This document shows, piece after piece, positions 27,200 through 36,848 of a stretch of DNA of 57,581 bases (positions are counted from its first letter, which is position 1; every line of letters starts with the position of its first letter). Where the stretch lies: positions 1-57,581 of the forward strand of contig NZ_VZPF01000026.1 of NCBI RefSeq assembly GCF_008801695.1, read 5' to 3'. Below the pieces are notes generated by a model. The model was not told the origin of the DNA and ran no database searches. It worked only from the letters and a program-made list of their open reading frames with translations. Position numbers and translations under genes: made by a program. The DNA is from Pantoea stewartii subsp. stewartii. GTDB lineage: Bacteria; Pseudomonadota; Gammaproteobacteria; Enterobacterales; Enterobacteriaceae.

Positions 27200-29881
27200 A
27201 TGTCGTCATCCCTACGCGAGCAGAGTCAGGAAACACTGCAGGTAGATAATCACAACTATCACATCTTCAGTCTACCTCGCGCTTCACAACATCTCGGTAA
27301 CATTGATCGGTTGCCTAAATCCCTCAAAGTGCTGTTAGAAAACCTGTTGCGCTGGCAGGATGGCGACTCAGTCACTGAGGAAGATATCCAGGCGCTGGTT
27401 GACTGGCAAAAAACCGGCCACGCCGACAGGGAAATTGCTTACCGCCCGGCCCGTGTTTTAATGCAGGATTTCACCGGCGTACCCGCCGTTGTTGATTTAG
27501 CCGCGATGCGCGAAGCGGTGAACCGACTGGGCGGAGACGTGAATAAAGTCAACCCACTGTCCCCGGTCGATCTGGTCATTGACCACTCCGTCACCGTTGA
27601 CCATTTTGGCGACGACGATGCCTTTGAAGAGAACGTGCGGCTGGAGATGGAACGCAACCATGAGCGTTACGTCTTCCTGCGCTGGGGCCAGAAAGCCTTT
27701 GACCAGTTCCGGGTGGTGCCACCGGGGACCGGGATCTGTCACCAGGTAAACCTTGAATACCTGGGGAAAGCAATCTGGCAGCAGCAGATAAACGGCGAAA
27801 CCTATGCCTGGCCGGACACCTTAGTCGGGACGGATTCTCATACCACGATGATCAATGCGCTTGGCGTGCTGGGATGGGGCGTCGGCGGGATTGAAGCCGA
27901 AGCGGCGATGCTGGGGCAACCGGTGTCTATGCTGATCCCGGATGTCGTGGGCTTCAAACTCACTGGCAAACTGCGGCCGGGCATTACCGCGACCGATCTG
28001 GTGCTAACGGTGACGCAAATGTTGCGTAAGCACGGCGTGGTGGGCAAATTTGTGGAATTCTATGGTGATGGCCTGGCCGATCTGCCGCTGGCGGATCGCG
28101 CAACCATCGCCAATATGGCACCGGAATACGGCGCCACCTGCGGTTTCTTCCCTGTCGATGAAGTGACACTGAGCTATATGACCTTAACCGGACGCGATGC
28201 CGAACAGGTTGCGCTGGTAGAACATTATGCTAAACGCCAGGGAATGTGGCGTAATGCGGGCGATGAACCTGTCTTCACCAGCAGTCTTGCGCTGGACATG
28301 AATGATGTTGAATCAAGTCTGGCCGGACCAAAACGCCCACAGGATCGCGTGTCCCTGGGCGATGTCCCGGCGGCGTTCGACGCCAGCAATGAACTGGAAG
28401 TCAACCACGCGCAGAAACCTCATAAAGAAGTCACCTACACGAACAGCGATACCGGACTTTCCCATACCCTGACCGACGGCGCGGTGGCCATTGCGGCGAT
28501 TACCTCGTGTACAAACACCTCAAACCCAAGTGTCCTGATGGCCGCAGGTTTACTGGCGAAAAAGGCGGTAGAGCGGGGCCTGAAACGCCAGCCGTGGGTC
28601 AAGGCATCTCTTGCTCCGGGCTCTAAAGTGGTTTCCGACTATCTAGCCGTCGCACAACTGACGCCGTTCCTCGATAAACTGGGCTTTAATCTGGTCGGCT
28701 ATGGCTGTACAACCTGTATCGGTAACTCCGGCCCGCTGCCGGATGCGATCGAATCGGCGATTAAAGAGGGCGACCTCACTGTGGGGGCCGTGCTGTCGGG
28801 TAACCGTAATTTCGAAGGCCGTATTCATCCGCTGATTAAAACCAACTGGCTGGCTTCACCGCCGCTGGTGGTGGCCTATGCGCTCGCGGGGAATATGAAG
28901 ATCAACCTGCAAACTGATCCGCTCGGACAGGATCGGGATGGCAAGCCGGTCTTTTTGAAAGATATCTGGCCTTCGCCTGAAGAAATCGCGACAGCGGTAC
29001 AGCAGGTTACCAGCGATATGTACCACAAAGAGTATGCGGAAGTCTTTGACGGTACGCCCGAATGGCAGGCCATCAAAGTCAGCGAAGCCGCGACCTATGA
29101 CTGGGACGAAGGATCAACCTATATCCGTCTGTCACCGTTCTTTGATGACATGGAAAAAACGCCCAAACCGGTCGAAGACATTCGTGGCGCGCGTTTGCTG
29201 GCTATTCTGGGGGATTCGGTCACAACAGACCATATTTCACCGGCAGGTAGCATCAAAGCAGAAAGCCCGGCAGGGCGCTATCTGTTGGCGCATGGTGTCG
29301 AGCGCAATGACTTCAACTCCTATGGCTCGCGTCGTGGTAACCACGAAGTCATGATGCGCGGAACCTTTGCCAACATTCGTATCCGCAATGAAATGGTGCC
29401 GGGCGTTGAGGGTGGCTATACCAAACATTATCCGAGTGGTGAACAACTGGCCATTTACGATGCCGCGATGAAATATCAGGCCGAAGGCGTGCCGCTGGCC
29501 GTCATTGCCGGTAAAGAGTACGGGTCAGGTTCGAGTCGTGACTGGGCAGCGAAGGGACCGCGTCTGCAGGGCGTTCGCGTGGTGATCGCCGAATCGTTCG
29601 AACGTATCCACCGCTCTAATCTGATCGGTATGGGGATCTTACCGCTGGAATTCCCCCAGGGCGTAACGCGTAAAACATTAGGACTGAAAGGGGATGAGTC
29701 GGTTGACGTTGAGAACCTGTCACAGCTCACGCCGGGCTGCACCGTGCCAGTGACAATCACGCGTGCCGATGGCAGCAAAGAGAAGCTGGATACCCGCTGT
29801 CGCATTGATACCGGTAATGAGCTGACCTATTACCGCAACGACGGTATTCTGCATTATGTGATTCGAAATATGCTCAACTGA
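27200..29881 (+). CDS. acnA: aconitate hydratase A
   Basis: AcnA is the stress- and stationary-phase aconitase that interconverts citrate and isocitrate and can bind its own mRNA when the cluster is lost. The 893-aa protein has the 4Fe-4S ligands in [11 protein letters not shown] and [11 protein letters not shown]. It also has the substrate-binding [13 protein letters not shown], and in domain 4 [16 protein letters not shown] 27200 follows a strong AAGGAGGAGC; the seven extra in-frame codons upstream include the Shine-Dalgarno and are not coding. Convergent with ribA through a shared terminator. Confidence 0.98.
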   Translation: MSSSLREQSQETLQVDNHNYHIFSLPRASQHLGNIDRLPKSLKVLLENLLRWQDGDSVTEEDIQALVDWQKTGHADREIAYRPARVLMQDFTGVPAVVDLAAMREAVNRLGGDVNKVNPLSPVDLVIDHSVTVDHFGDDDAFEENVRLEMERNHERYVFLRWGQKAFDQFRVVPPGTGICHQVNLEYLGKAIWQQQINGETYAWPDTLVGTDSHTTMINALGVLGWGVGGIEAEAAMLGQPVSMLIPDVVGFKLTGKLRPGITATDLVLTVTQMLRKHGVVGKFVEFYGDGLADLPLADRATIANMAPEYGATCGFFPVDEVTLSYMTLTGRDAEQVALVEHYAKRQGMWRNAGDEPVFTSSLALDMNDVESSLAGPKRPQDRVSLGDVPAAFDASNELEVNHAQKPHKEVTYTNSDTGLSHTLTDGAVAIAAITSCTNTSNPSVLMAAGLLAKKAVERGLKRQPWVKASLAPGSKVVSDYLAVAQLTPFLDKLGFNLVGYGCTTCIGNSGPLPDAIESAIKEGDLTVGAVLSGNRNFEGRIHPLIKTNWLASPPLVVAYALAGNMKINLQTDPLGQDRDGKPVFLKDIWPSPEEIATAVQQVTSDMYHKEYAEVFDGTPEWQAIKVSEAATYDWDEGSTYIRLSPFFDDMEKTPKPVEDIRGARLLAILGDSVTTDHISPAGSIKAESPAGRYLLAHGVERNDFNSYGSRRGNHEVMMRGTFANIRIRNEMVPGVEGGYTKHYPSGEQLAIYDAAMKYQAEGVPLAVIAGKEYGSGSSRDWAAKGPRLQGVRVVIAESFERIHRSNLIGMGILPLEFPQGVTRKTLGLKGDESVDVENLSQLTPGCTVPVTITRADGSKEKLDTRCRIDTGNELTYYRNDGILHYVIRNMLN

Positions 29882-29885
29882 TATG

Positions 29886-29913
29886 AAAAAGCCGGGGAAA
29901 CCCGGCTTTTTTA
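29886..29913. terminator. bidirectional terminator between acnA and ribA
   Basis: GCCGGG and CCCGGC pair over a GAAA tetraloop, with AAAAA before and TTTTTT after, so it serves both converging genes. Confidence 0.93.
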
Positions 29914-29914
29914 T

Positions 29915-30508
29915 TCACTGCTTCGGCAACAGATGGCCCATTTTTTCGGCTTTAGTATCGAGATAGTGCGCATTTTTGGGATTCCGTCCCACCACCAACG
30001 GCACACGTTCGACGATGTTAATACCGGCTTCGCTCAGGATTTCAACCTTGCGCGGATTATTCGTAAGCAGGCGAACCTCGTTCACCCCAAGGAGCTTAAA
30101 CATATCTGCGCAGAGCGTGAAGTCACGCTCATCAGCGGCAAAACCGAGCTGATGGTTAGCTTCAACCGTGTCATACCCTTTGTCCTGCAAAGCGTAAGCG
30201 CGAATCTTATTCAGCAGGCCGATATTGCGGCCTTCCTGGCGGTGATAAAGCAATACACCACGTCCTTCTTCGGCAATGGCATTCAGCGCAGCTTCAAGTT
30301 GGAAGCCGCAGTCGCAACGCAGGCTGAACAGCGCATCACCGGTAAGGCATTCCGAATGAACGCGCGCCAGGACCGGTTCGTTATCATTGATATCGCCAAA
30401 GACCAGAGCAACGTGGTCGTGACCGGTTGCCAGTTCTTCAAAACCTACCATCAGGAAATCTCCCCATGGCGTTGGCAGTTTGGCTTCTGCCACCCGTTTA
30501 AGCTGCAT
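29915..30508 (-). CDS. ribA: GTP cyclohydrolase II
   Basis: RibA opens and deformylates GTP, the first committed step of riboflavin synthesis. The product of 197 aa has the zinc cysteines in [18 protein letters not shown] and the GTP-binding and catalytic segments [17 protein letters not shown] and [10 protein letters not shown]. All are conserved with E. coli. ATG 30508 ([10 protein letters not shown]) follows GGAGAGTC; the frame runs on to 30598 with no support. Convergent with acnA, divergent from pgpB. Confidence 0.97.
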   Translation of the reverse strand: MQLKRVAEAKLPTPWGDFLMVGFEELATGHDHVALVFGDINDNEPVLARVHSECLTGDALFSLRCDCGFQLEAALNAIAEEGRGVLLYHRQEGRNIGLLNKIRAYALQDKGYDTVEANHQLGFAADERDFTLCADMFKLLGVNEVRLLTNNPRKVEILSEAGINIVERVPLVVGRNPKNAHYLDTKAEKMGHLLPKQ

Positions 30509-30737
30509 GTGACTCTCCAGAACCATCAGAGGATGCACTATCATCATGATAGTGCACAGGCCGATGTGGCCCGACAAACGTGCAATATTGTGCCACAACC
30601 GCGAGGTTGGCTGTTAATCTGTGTAAACGATTGTTGTGATAAAGCACGATTATCTAATCCGTAAAGGTTATGTTATTCTTTTTTAAGCTAAAGTTTTACC
30701 GGTATGACGGCTTTTCATCAGCAAAAAGGGAAAAGGG

Positions 30738-31502
30738 ATGGTTAAAATTTTGCAACGTACCACAGCAGGGATGGTGTTACTGCTGATGATGCCATTAGCC
30801 GTGTGGCTGTCCGGCTGGCAATGGCAACCCGAGGAAAGTTACACGTTTCTGAGAGTCCTGTTCTGGATGACAGAAACGGTGACCCGGCCATGGGGCATAC
30901 TGACCAGCCTGGCGTTAAGTGCCTGGGTATTATGGTGTCTTCGCTTTCGGCTTAAACCGGCATTGCTGCTGTTGCTGATCATGAATGTCACGATTCTGGC
31001 AGGCCAGTATACCAAATCATTCATTAAAGAGCGGGTGCAGGAACCCCGACCTTATGTGGTATGGCTGGAGAAAACGCACGGTCTGGATGACAAAACCTTC
31101 TATCAGTTAAACCGCACCCAGCGTGGTGAACGCGTTACCGCACTGATTGCGGATGAATCGCATATTCCGGTCTGGCTGAAAAAGCACTGGCCGTTTGAAA
31201 CAGGGTTCGCCTTCCCGTCAGGTCGAACCTTGTTCGCGGCGAGCTGGGCATTACTGGTCATTGGTCTGCTATGGCCGCGCCGGCATTATAAAACGATAGT
31301 GCTGGTCGGCGTTTGGGCGGTGGGCGTTATGGGAAGCCGCTTGTTACTGGGTATGCACTGGCCGCGCGATCTTGCCGTTGCCACCGTGCTGTCCTGGTTT
31401 TTGGTGGTCATCGCCACCTGGCTTGCCCAGCGCTTTTGTGGACCGCTGACGTTGCCCCCCGACGAGCAAAAGGAAGTGGCAGAACGCGACCAGGGATTGT
31501 AA
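30738..31502 (+). CDS. pgpB: phosphatidylglycerophosphatase B with His163 replaced by Arg
   Basis: PgpB is a PAP2-family inner-membrane phosphatase acting on phosphatidylglycerophosphate, undecaprenyl pyrophosphate and related lipids. The 254-aa product aligns with E. coli PgpB without gaps near the active site. Motif 1 (KERVQEPRP, 97-105) and motif 3 (GSRLLLGMHWPRD with His207 and Asp211) are intact. Motif 2, normally PSGH, reads PSGR: codon 163 is CGA at 31224-31226. His163 is one of the catalytic histidines in E. coli. Two base changes separate CAT/CAC from CGA, so a single sequencing error would not explain it. The activity may be reduced or altered. First of the pgpB-lapA-lapB-pyrF-yciH series. 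Confidence 0.93.
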   Translation: MVKILQRTTAGMVLLLMMPLAVWLSGWQWQPEESYTFLRVLFWMTETVTRPWGILTSLALSAWVLWCLRFRLKPALLLLLIMNVTILAGQYTKSFIKERVQEPRPYVVWLEKTHGLDDKTFYQLNRTQRGERVTALIADESHIPVWLKKHWPFETGFAFPSGRTLFAASWALLVIGLLWPRRHYKTIVLVGVWAVGVMGSRLLLGMHWPRDLAVATVLSWFLVVIATWLAQRFCGPLTLPPDEQKEVAERDQGL

Positions 31503-31630
31503 TTGCGCCGTTCAGCCTCATATCTTGCGACTGAACCGCGCAAAAGTGCTTCGCCTGATGCTGCAAGGAGCAGTATTTCTGCCGTAATTTTGGCATACTT
31601 TGATTCGACAACCTCACAACAGGATGCACT

Positions 31631-31942
31631 GTGAAATATTTGCTGATTTTTTTAGTGGTTTTGGTCATTTTTATCATTTCTGTGACCCTTGGCGCACACA
31701 ACGACCAGGTTATCACCTTTAACTATCTGCTGGCGCAGGGCGATTTCCGTATCTCCACTTTACTGGCAACGTTGTTCGGCGTGGGCTTCCTGCTGGGCTG
31801 GGTCATTTGTGGGCTGTTCTGGCTGCGTGTTCGCGTCTCGCTGGCGAACGCCCAACGTAAAATTAAACGTCTGCAGGCTCAGGTTGATCAGAATGCGCCT
31901 AGCACAGGTGGTAAACCGTTGCCGCCAACCGTGCAGGAATAA
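31631..31942 (+). CDS. lapA: lipopolysaccharide assembly protein A
   Basis: LapA is a small inner-membrane protein that works with LapB in balancing LPS synthesis against phospholipid through FtsH and LpxC. The 103-aa product has two transmembrane helices (about 1-20 and 40-65) and a basic cytoplasmic coiled tail (VRVSLANAQRKIKRLQAQ). The sequence and length agree with E. coli LapA/YciS. lapB starts six bases past its stop, so the two are co-translated. Confidence 0.96.
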   Translation: MKYLLIFLVVLVIFIISVTLGAHNDQVITFNYLLAQGDFRISTLLATLFGVGFLLGWVICGLFWLRVRVSLANAQRKIKRLQAQVDQNAPSTGGKPLPPTVQE

Positions 31943-31948
31943 GATTCC

Positions 31949-33118
31949 ATGTTAGAACTGCTGTTTCTGTTACTGCCTGTTGCGGCGGCCTATGGCTGGT
32001 ACATGGGACGCCGTAGTGCGCAGCAGGACAAGCAACAGGAATCCAACCGCTTGTCACGCGAATACGTGGCCGGCGTTAACTTTCTGCTGTCCAACCAACA
32101 GGATAAAGCGGTCGATCTGTTCCTTGATATGCTGAAGGAAGACAGCGGCACCGTTGAGGCGCATCTCACGCTGGGAAACCTGTTCCGCTCCCGCGGTGAA
32201 GTTGACCGTGCGATTCGAATCCATCAGTCGTTAATGGAAAGTGCCTCTCTGAGCTATGAGCAGCGTTTATTGGCTATCCAGCAACTGGGGCGCGATTACA
32301 TGGCCGCGGGGCTTTATGACCGCGCAGAAGACATGTTTAAACAGCTCACCGATGAAACGGATTTCCGCATTGGTGCCCTGCAGCAGTTATTGCTTATTCA
32401 TCAGGCGACCAGCGACTGGCTTCAGGCGATTGAGGTCGCTGAGCGCCTGGTGAAATTAGGCAAAGACAAGCAGAAGGGCGAGATCGCGCATTTCTACTGT
32501 GAACTGGCTTTGCAGGCGATGAGCAGCGACGATCTTGACCGCGCAATGACGCTGTTGAAAAAGGGCGAGGCGGCAGATCGCCAGAGCGCGCGAGTTTCCA
32601 TTATGATGGGACGCATTCTGATGGAGAAAGGGGAGTACGGCAAAGCGGTTGAGCATCTGCAACGTGTACTGGATCAGGACAAAGAACTGGTCAGTGAAAC
32701 GCTGCCGATGCTGGAGACCTGTTTTCAGCGACTTAATCAGCCCGACGCCTGGGCCGCCTTTCTCAAACGCTGCGTGGAAGAAAATACCGGCGCCGCCGCA
32801 GAACTTTATCTTTCCGCGATTCTGGAGCAAGAGCAGGGCGCGGAAGCCGCACAAAATTACATTAATCATCAGTTACAGCGTCATCCCAATATGCGCGTGT
32901 TTCATCGCCTGATGGAGTTTCACCTGCATGAGGCGGAAGACGGTCGCGCCAAAGAGAGTTTGATGGTCCTGCGCGACCTGGTCGGCGAACAAATCCGGAC
33001 GAAGCCGCGCTACCGTTGCCAGAAATGCGGGTTTACTGCCCATGCGCTCTACTGGCATTGTCCTTCCTGCCGCACCTGGTCATCGGTCAAACCGATTCGG
33101 GGACTCGACGGGCAATAA
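31949..33118 (+). CDS. lapB: lipopolysaccharide assembly protein B
   Basis: LapB (YciM) presents LpxC to the FtsH protease and is sensed by PbgA/YejM, thereby setting LPS levels. The 389-aa product has an N-terminal membrane anchor and about nine TPR-like helical repeats (roughly 60-350). A C-terminal rubredoxin-type metal-binding domain has CQKCGF...CPSC (about 362-380). Its length matches E. coli (389 aa). It follows lapA by six bases. Confidence 0.97.
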   Translation: MLELLFLLLPVAAAYGWYMGRRSAQQDKQQESNRLSREYVAGVNFLLSNQQDKAVDLFLDMLKEDSGTVEAHLTLGNLFRSRGEVDRAIRIHQSLMESASLSYEQRLLAIQQLGRDYMAAGLYDRAEDMFKQLTDETDFRIGALQQLLLIHQATSDWLQAIEVAERLVKLGKDKQKGEIAHFYCELALQAMSSDDLDRAMTLLKKGEAADRQSARVSIMMGRILMEKGEYGKAVEHLQRVLDQDKELVSETLPMLETCFQRLNQPDAWAAFLKRCVEENTGAAAELYLSAILEQEQGAEAAQNYINHQLQRHPNMRVFHRLMEFHLHEAEDGRAKESLMVLRDLVGEQIRTKPRYRCQKCGFTAHALYWHCPSCRTWSSVKPIRGLDGQ

Positions 33119-33324
33119 CTGCGCACGTGATGCGCACTGTTGCCTGTCTTTCTGGTGCCTAATTTAGTTACAACATACTATAAAGAACCTGTTCACCAGC
33201 CTGCATCAGCACCGTGCGAATATCGCCTCGCAGGATAACAGGGATTGTGATGGGAAATGCGGGCAGGTAGAATGCGTGCCGTTTGTCTAACGCGCCAGCA
33301 GGTGCCTACCGCAGAGGAAATAGC

Positions 33325-34038
33325 ATGGCCTTATCCCCGACTTCACCCGTGTTAGTGGCGCTTGATTACCACGATTTAAACAGCGCGCTGCATTTTGTTG
33401 ATCAGATAGAGCCAGGTAGCTGTCGCCTGAAAGTGGGCAAAGAAATGTTCACCTTATTTGGCCCTCAGTTGGTCAAAACGCTGCAACAACGCGGCTTTGA
33501 AATCTTCCTCGACTTGAAATTCCATGATATTCCCAATACAACGGCCCATGCTGTCGCCGCCGCCGCCGATCTTGGTGTCTGGATGGTGAATGTGCACGCC
33601 AGCGGCGGTGCGCGTATGATGAACGCCGCCCGTGAAGCGCTAGTGCCTTTTGGTCAGCAAGCGCCGTTACTGATTGCGGTCACCGTCCTGACCAGTATGA
33701 ATGCAGATGACTTGCTGGGTCTGGGTATCACGCTTTCGCCGGCAGAGCAGGCCGAGCGCCTGGCGAAGCTGACCCACGAATGTGGCCTGGATGGTGTGGT
33801 TTGTTCCGCCCACGAAGCCGCCCGATTTAAACAGGTCATTGGCAGGGATTTCACGCTGGTCACGCCAGGCATCCGACCGGCCGGCAGTGACGCCGGCGAT
33901 CAGCGTCGCGTAATGACGCCGCAGCAGGCGAAGCTCGCCGGGGTGGATTATATGGTCATTGGCCGCCCGGTTACACAGTCTGCTAACCCGGCGGCGACGC
34001 TGAAAGCCATAATCAATGATCTGGAGGCGGTAAAATGA
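33325..34038 (+). CDS. pyrF: orotidine 5'-phosphate decarboxylase
   Basis: PyrF makes UMP from OMP in the last step of de novo pyrimidine synthesis. The 237-aa TIM barrel has the catalytic Asp-Lys-Asp set in [12 protein letters not shown] and the phosphate-binding TPGIRP and IGRPVTQ loops. ATG 33325 follows AGAGGAAATAGC; the 14-codon upstream extension has no family support. The ATGA overlap with yciH couples their translation. Confidence 0.97.
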   Translation: MALSPTSPVLVALDYHDLNSALHFVDQIEPGSCRLKVGKEMFTLFGPQLVKTLQQRGFEIFLDLKFHDIPNTTAHAVAAAADLGVWMVNVHASGGARMMNAAREALVPFGQQAPLLIAVTVLTSMNADDLLGLGITLSPAEQAERLAKLTHECGLDGVVCSAHEAARFKQVIGRDFTLVTPGIRPAGSDAGDQRRVMTPQQAKLAGVDYMVIGRPVTQSANPAATLKAIINDLEAVK

Positions 34039-34358
34039 GTCGTGACAACCCACTTGTATATTCCACAGATTCAGGCCGCATTGTGCAACCCGAACAGAAA
34101 GTGGAACGTCCTAAAGGGGACGGCATTGTCCGTATTCAGCGCCAGACCAGCGGCCGGAAAGGCAAGGGCGTTTGCCTGATAACTGGCGTGGACATGGATG
34201 ACGGTGCACTGAATCTGCTGGCTGCCGAGCTAAAAAAGAAATGCGGTTGCGGCGGATCGGTGAAAGACGGTGTGATTGAAATTCAGGGCGACAAACGTGA
34301 TTTACTTAAAAGCCTGCTGGAAGCCAAAGGTATGAAAGTAAAACTGGCGGGCGGTTAA
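34035..34358 (+). CDS. yciH: YciH, SUI1/eIF1-like protein
   Basis: YciH resembles eukaryotic initiation factor eIF1 and has been implicated in start-codon or stress-related translation control in bacteria. The 107-aa product has the SUI1 core with [17 protein letters not shown], the Cys-rich [14 protein letters not shown] and IEIQGDKRD. Its ATG overlaps the pyrF stop by four bases (ATGA). A terminator for the opposing osmB follows. Confidence 0.95.
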   Translation: MSRDNPLVYSTDSGRIVQPEQKVERPKGDGIVRIQRQTSGRKGKGVCLITGVDMDDGALNLLAAELKKKCGCGGSVKDGVIEIQGDKRDLLKSLLEAKGMKVKLAGG

Positions 34359-34360
34359 AT

Positions 34361-34388
34361 AAAAAACCGGGCGACTTGTGTAGCCCGG
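34361..34388 (-). terminator. terminator between yciH and osmB
   Basis: CCGGGC and GCCCGG pair over a 10-base loop; reading leftward they are followed by TTTTTT, so the signal primarily ends osmB transcription. Confidence 0.75.
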
Positions 34389-34438
34389 CTTATGGTGTAG
34401 ATGCGCTGCGTAGCCGTTAATTATTTTAATTGCGGTTC

Positions 34439-34642
34439 TTAGTGAATCTGATGACCGATAATGCCACCTACTGCGGCGCCGCCGACTGTACCCAGCGCGC
34501 TGCCGTTGGTCAGTACTGAACCACCAATGGCACCCGCACCTGCACCAATCGCAGTATTGCGGTCACGCTTAGACCAGTTAGAACAGCCGCTTAACGCCAC
34601 AACCAGGGTGGTCGCTAAGACCGCAACGGTCAATTTTTTCAT
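34439..34642 (-). CDS. osmB: osmotically inducible lipoprotein OsmB
   Basis: OsmB is a small outer-membrane lipoprotein induced by osmotic stress and stationary phase through RpoS and Rcs. The product has lipobox LSGC, then SNWSKRDRNTAIGAGAGAIGG, and a Gly-rich zipper-like stretch ending GGIIGHQ. ATG 34642 (MKKLTVAV) gives a standard signal peptide; an in-frame ATG four codons earlier is possible. It is monocistronic and convergent with yciH. Confidence 0.95.
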   Translation of the reverse strand: MKKLTVAVLATTLVVALSGCSNWSKRDRNTAIGAGAGAIGGSVLTNGSALGTVGGAAVGGIIGHQIH

Positions 34643-34674
34643 TGTAATTGTCATAAACTTCTCCTTTATTGTGT

Positions 34675-34998
34675 TTGCAGAGGCAACACACTAAGTATAG
34701 CTTTGAAATTTTTTCAGGCCGCCTGTGCCGCATTATTACCGCATCCTTTTAGTATAAAAACGCGGACACCATGGACGATCTGTTTGTAGCGGCTGAAAAG
34801 CACCAGTAGCAGGTGGACCTGCCCGACGCCTGACAGAATTCTATTCATTTTGAAGGTTTTCCGAAGAGGGATAATTCTTAATTCTCAGCACAATTTTCCA
34901 TTCACAGCTATTTTCCGCTGCTTTTTAGCCATTTGCTCCATAACGTTTTTTCTGCCTGCTCCGCAAAATGTTAAGACCTTATTCAGCAGGAGAAAAAA
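34675..34998. other. intergenic region between osmB and the araD-like gene
   Basis: About 320 bp with divergent promoters expected for osmB and the epimerase gene. No gene is apparent. K-12 carries yciT on the far side of osmB; no trace of it is seen here. Confidence 0.5.
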
Positions 34999-35697
34999 AT
35001 GCTGGAACATCTGAAACAACAGGTTCTGGAAGCCAATCTCGATCTTCCTAAACATAACCTTGTTACCTTCACCTGGGGCAATGTCAGCGCCCTCGATCGT
35101 GAGCAGGGTTTGCTGGTGATTAAGCCTTCCGGCGTCAGTTACGATGTAATGAAAGTTGATGACATGGTAGTGGTGGATCTGGCGAGCGGAGAGGTTATCG
35201 AAGGCACAAAACGTCCTTCCTCTGACACGGCTACGCACCGGGCGCTTTATCTGGCCTGGCCCGAAGTAGGTGGAATTGTCCATACGCACTCACGCCACGC
35301 CACCATCTGGGCGCAGGCCGGTCGTGCCATTCCGGCCTGGGGAACCACACACGCGGACGACTTCTACGGTGAAATTCCCTGTACCCGCGCCATGCGTGAC
35401 GAGGAGATTCAACAGCAATACGAGTGGAATACGGGTGAAGTGATTATTGAAACCTTTGCACAGCGTGGGCTTTCTCCCACTGCGATTCCCGCCGTGCTGG
35501 TGAATTCACATGGCCCCTTCGCGTGGGGCAAAGATGCCCATGCGGCGGTGCACAGCGCGGTGGTGCTGGAAGAGGTGGCGTATATGGGATTGTTCAGTCA
35601 GCAGCTGACGGCCGGTCTTCCCCCCATCCAGCAAACCCTGCTCGATCTGCATTACTTGCGCAAGCATGGTGAAAATGCCTGGTACGGCCAGAAATAA
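34999..35697 (+). CDS. L-ribulose-5-phosphate 4-epimerase-like protein
   Basis: A 232-aa class II aldolase-family enzyme close to AraD. It has the substrate-binding GNVSALDRE and [19 protein letters not shown], and the metal-binding [14 protein letters not shown] and HGPFAWG. This would interconvert L-ribulose 5-phosphate and D-xylulose 5-phosphate. No araA, araB or ula partner genes adjoin it; its neighbours are osmB and rpfF. So the pathway it serves is unclear and it could be a second copy of araD. ATG 34999 follows CAGGAGAAAAAA. Confidence 0.88.
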   Translation: MLEHLKQQVLEANLDLPKHNLVTFTWGNVSALDREQGLLVIKPSGVSYDVMKVDDMVVVDLASGEVIEGTKRPSSDTATHRALYLAWPEVGGIVHTHSRHATIWAQAGRAIPAWGTTHADDFYGEIPCTRAMRDEEIQQQYEWNTGEVIIETFAQRGLSPTAIPAVLVNSHGPFAWGKDAHAAVHSAVVLEEVAYMGLFSQQLTAGLPPIQQTLLDLHYLRKHGENAWYGQK

Positions 35698-35969
35698 GAA
35701 GGTTGAGGGCGCAGCCTGGTCTGCGTCCTGATTTGCGCGTTACGCACGGCTTACGTGGCGTGAAAGTCTCTTCAGTGCCCGTTATCGGTTGGCGCTGTTC
35801 TGCCAGCGAGTCGCGTGCTATCAAGAAATCATACTAATCAATTAAATGTCGTGCATCAGGGATCACTCTGGAATTTATCTTGTAAATCAATCTCTCATTT
35901 GGTCTGGCCTCACTCTGGATTAGGCTGATGTGGCGCAATTAGCGCATCAAAATAACAGAGGATGAGACA

Positions 35970-36836
35970 ATGACCGTGATTAACCAACCCACATGCAGAC
36001 TGTTTTCCGAAGCCGGACAAACCACGCAGTTAGTGGCTTATTACGAAGAAGGGAGACGTACCATGTGGATGATGTTACGCGCCCAACCGCGCCCCAGCTT
36101 TAATCATGAACTGATTGAAGAGATCATGAATCTCAGTTACGCGGCCCAGCGTTCTGGCTTACCCATCGACTTCTGGGTCACCGGCTCGTTAGTGCCGCAA
36201 ATGTTTAATGCCGGTGGTGATTTGCGCTTCTTTGTGGAGTGTATCCGTAATAATCGCTGGGAAGCGTTGCGTGCCTATGCACGCGCCTGTGTTGACTGCA
36301 TTCATTCTGCCGCGCGTGGCTTTAACACCGGAGCCGTGACGCTGGCAATGATTGAGGGCAGTGCACTGGGCGGCGGTTTTGAGGCAGCGCTGGCGCATCA
36401 CTTTATCCTGGCGCAAAACAACGCCCGTATGGGTTTTCCGGAGATTGCGTTTAACCTGTTTCCGGGGATGGGCGGCTATTCATTAGTCGCCCGGCGTTCG
36501 GGCATGAAGCTGGCGGAGGAGCTGATCATCGAAGGCGAATCCCACAGCGCAGAATGGTACGAAACGCGGGGGCTGGTTGACAAAGTGTTTCAGCCAGGCG
36601 ACAGCTACCGTGCCACCCGGACGTTCATTGATACCTTGCGGCCCAAACTCAATGGAGTGCGCGCTATGCTGAAGGCGCGCCAGCGCGTATTGCAGCTTTC
36701 CCGCGCCGAGTTAATGGACATCACGGAAGACTGGGTCGATTACGCCTTTTCGCTTGAAGCAAAAGATATCGCCTATATGGAGCGTTTAGTCCAGTTACAA
36801 AACCGCCACACCGCATCACTGCGTAAAGCGGGTTAG
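35970..36836 (+). CDS. rpfF: RpfF-type synthase of a diffusible cis-2-unsaturated fatty-acid signal
   Basis: RpfF is a crotonase-fold enzyme that dehydrates 3-hydroxyacyl-ACP and releases the cis-2-enoic acid used as the DSF/BDSF quorum signal. The 288-aa product has the oxyanion and catalytic segments ALGGGFEAAL and MGFPEIAFNLFPGMGGYS. Glu138 and Glu158 have the same 20-residue spacing as Glu141 and Glu161 of Xanthomonas RpfF. ATG 35970 follows AGAGGATGAGACA. It converges on the PAS-GGDEF-EAL gene only 12 bp away, the RpfF/RpfR pairing known from Cronobacter and Burkholderia. K-12 lacks it. The chain length of the product is not readable from sequence. Confidence 0.9.
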   Translation: MTVINQPTCRLFSEAGQTTQLVAYYEEGRRTMWMMLRAQPRPSFNHELIEEIMNLSYAAQRSGLPIDFWVTGSLVPQMFNAGGDLRFFVECIRNNRWEALRAYARACVDCIHSAARGFNTGAVTLAMIEGSALGGGFEAALAHHFILAQNNARMGFPEIAFNLFPGMGGYSLVARRSGMKLAEELIIEGESHSAEWYETRGLVDKVFQPGDSYRATRTFIDTLRPKLNGVRAMLKARQRVLQLSRAELMDITEDWVDYAFSLEAKDIAYMERLVQLQNRHTASLRKAG

Positions 36837-36848
36837 GGACTTAAGCGT

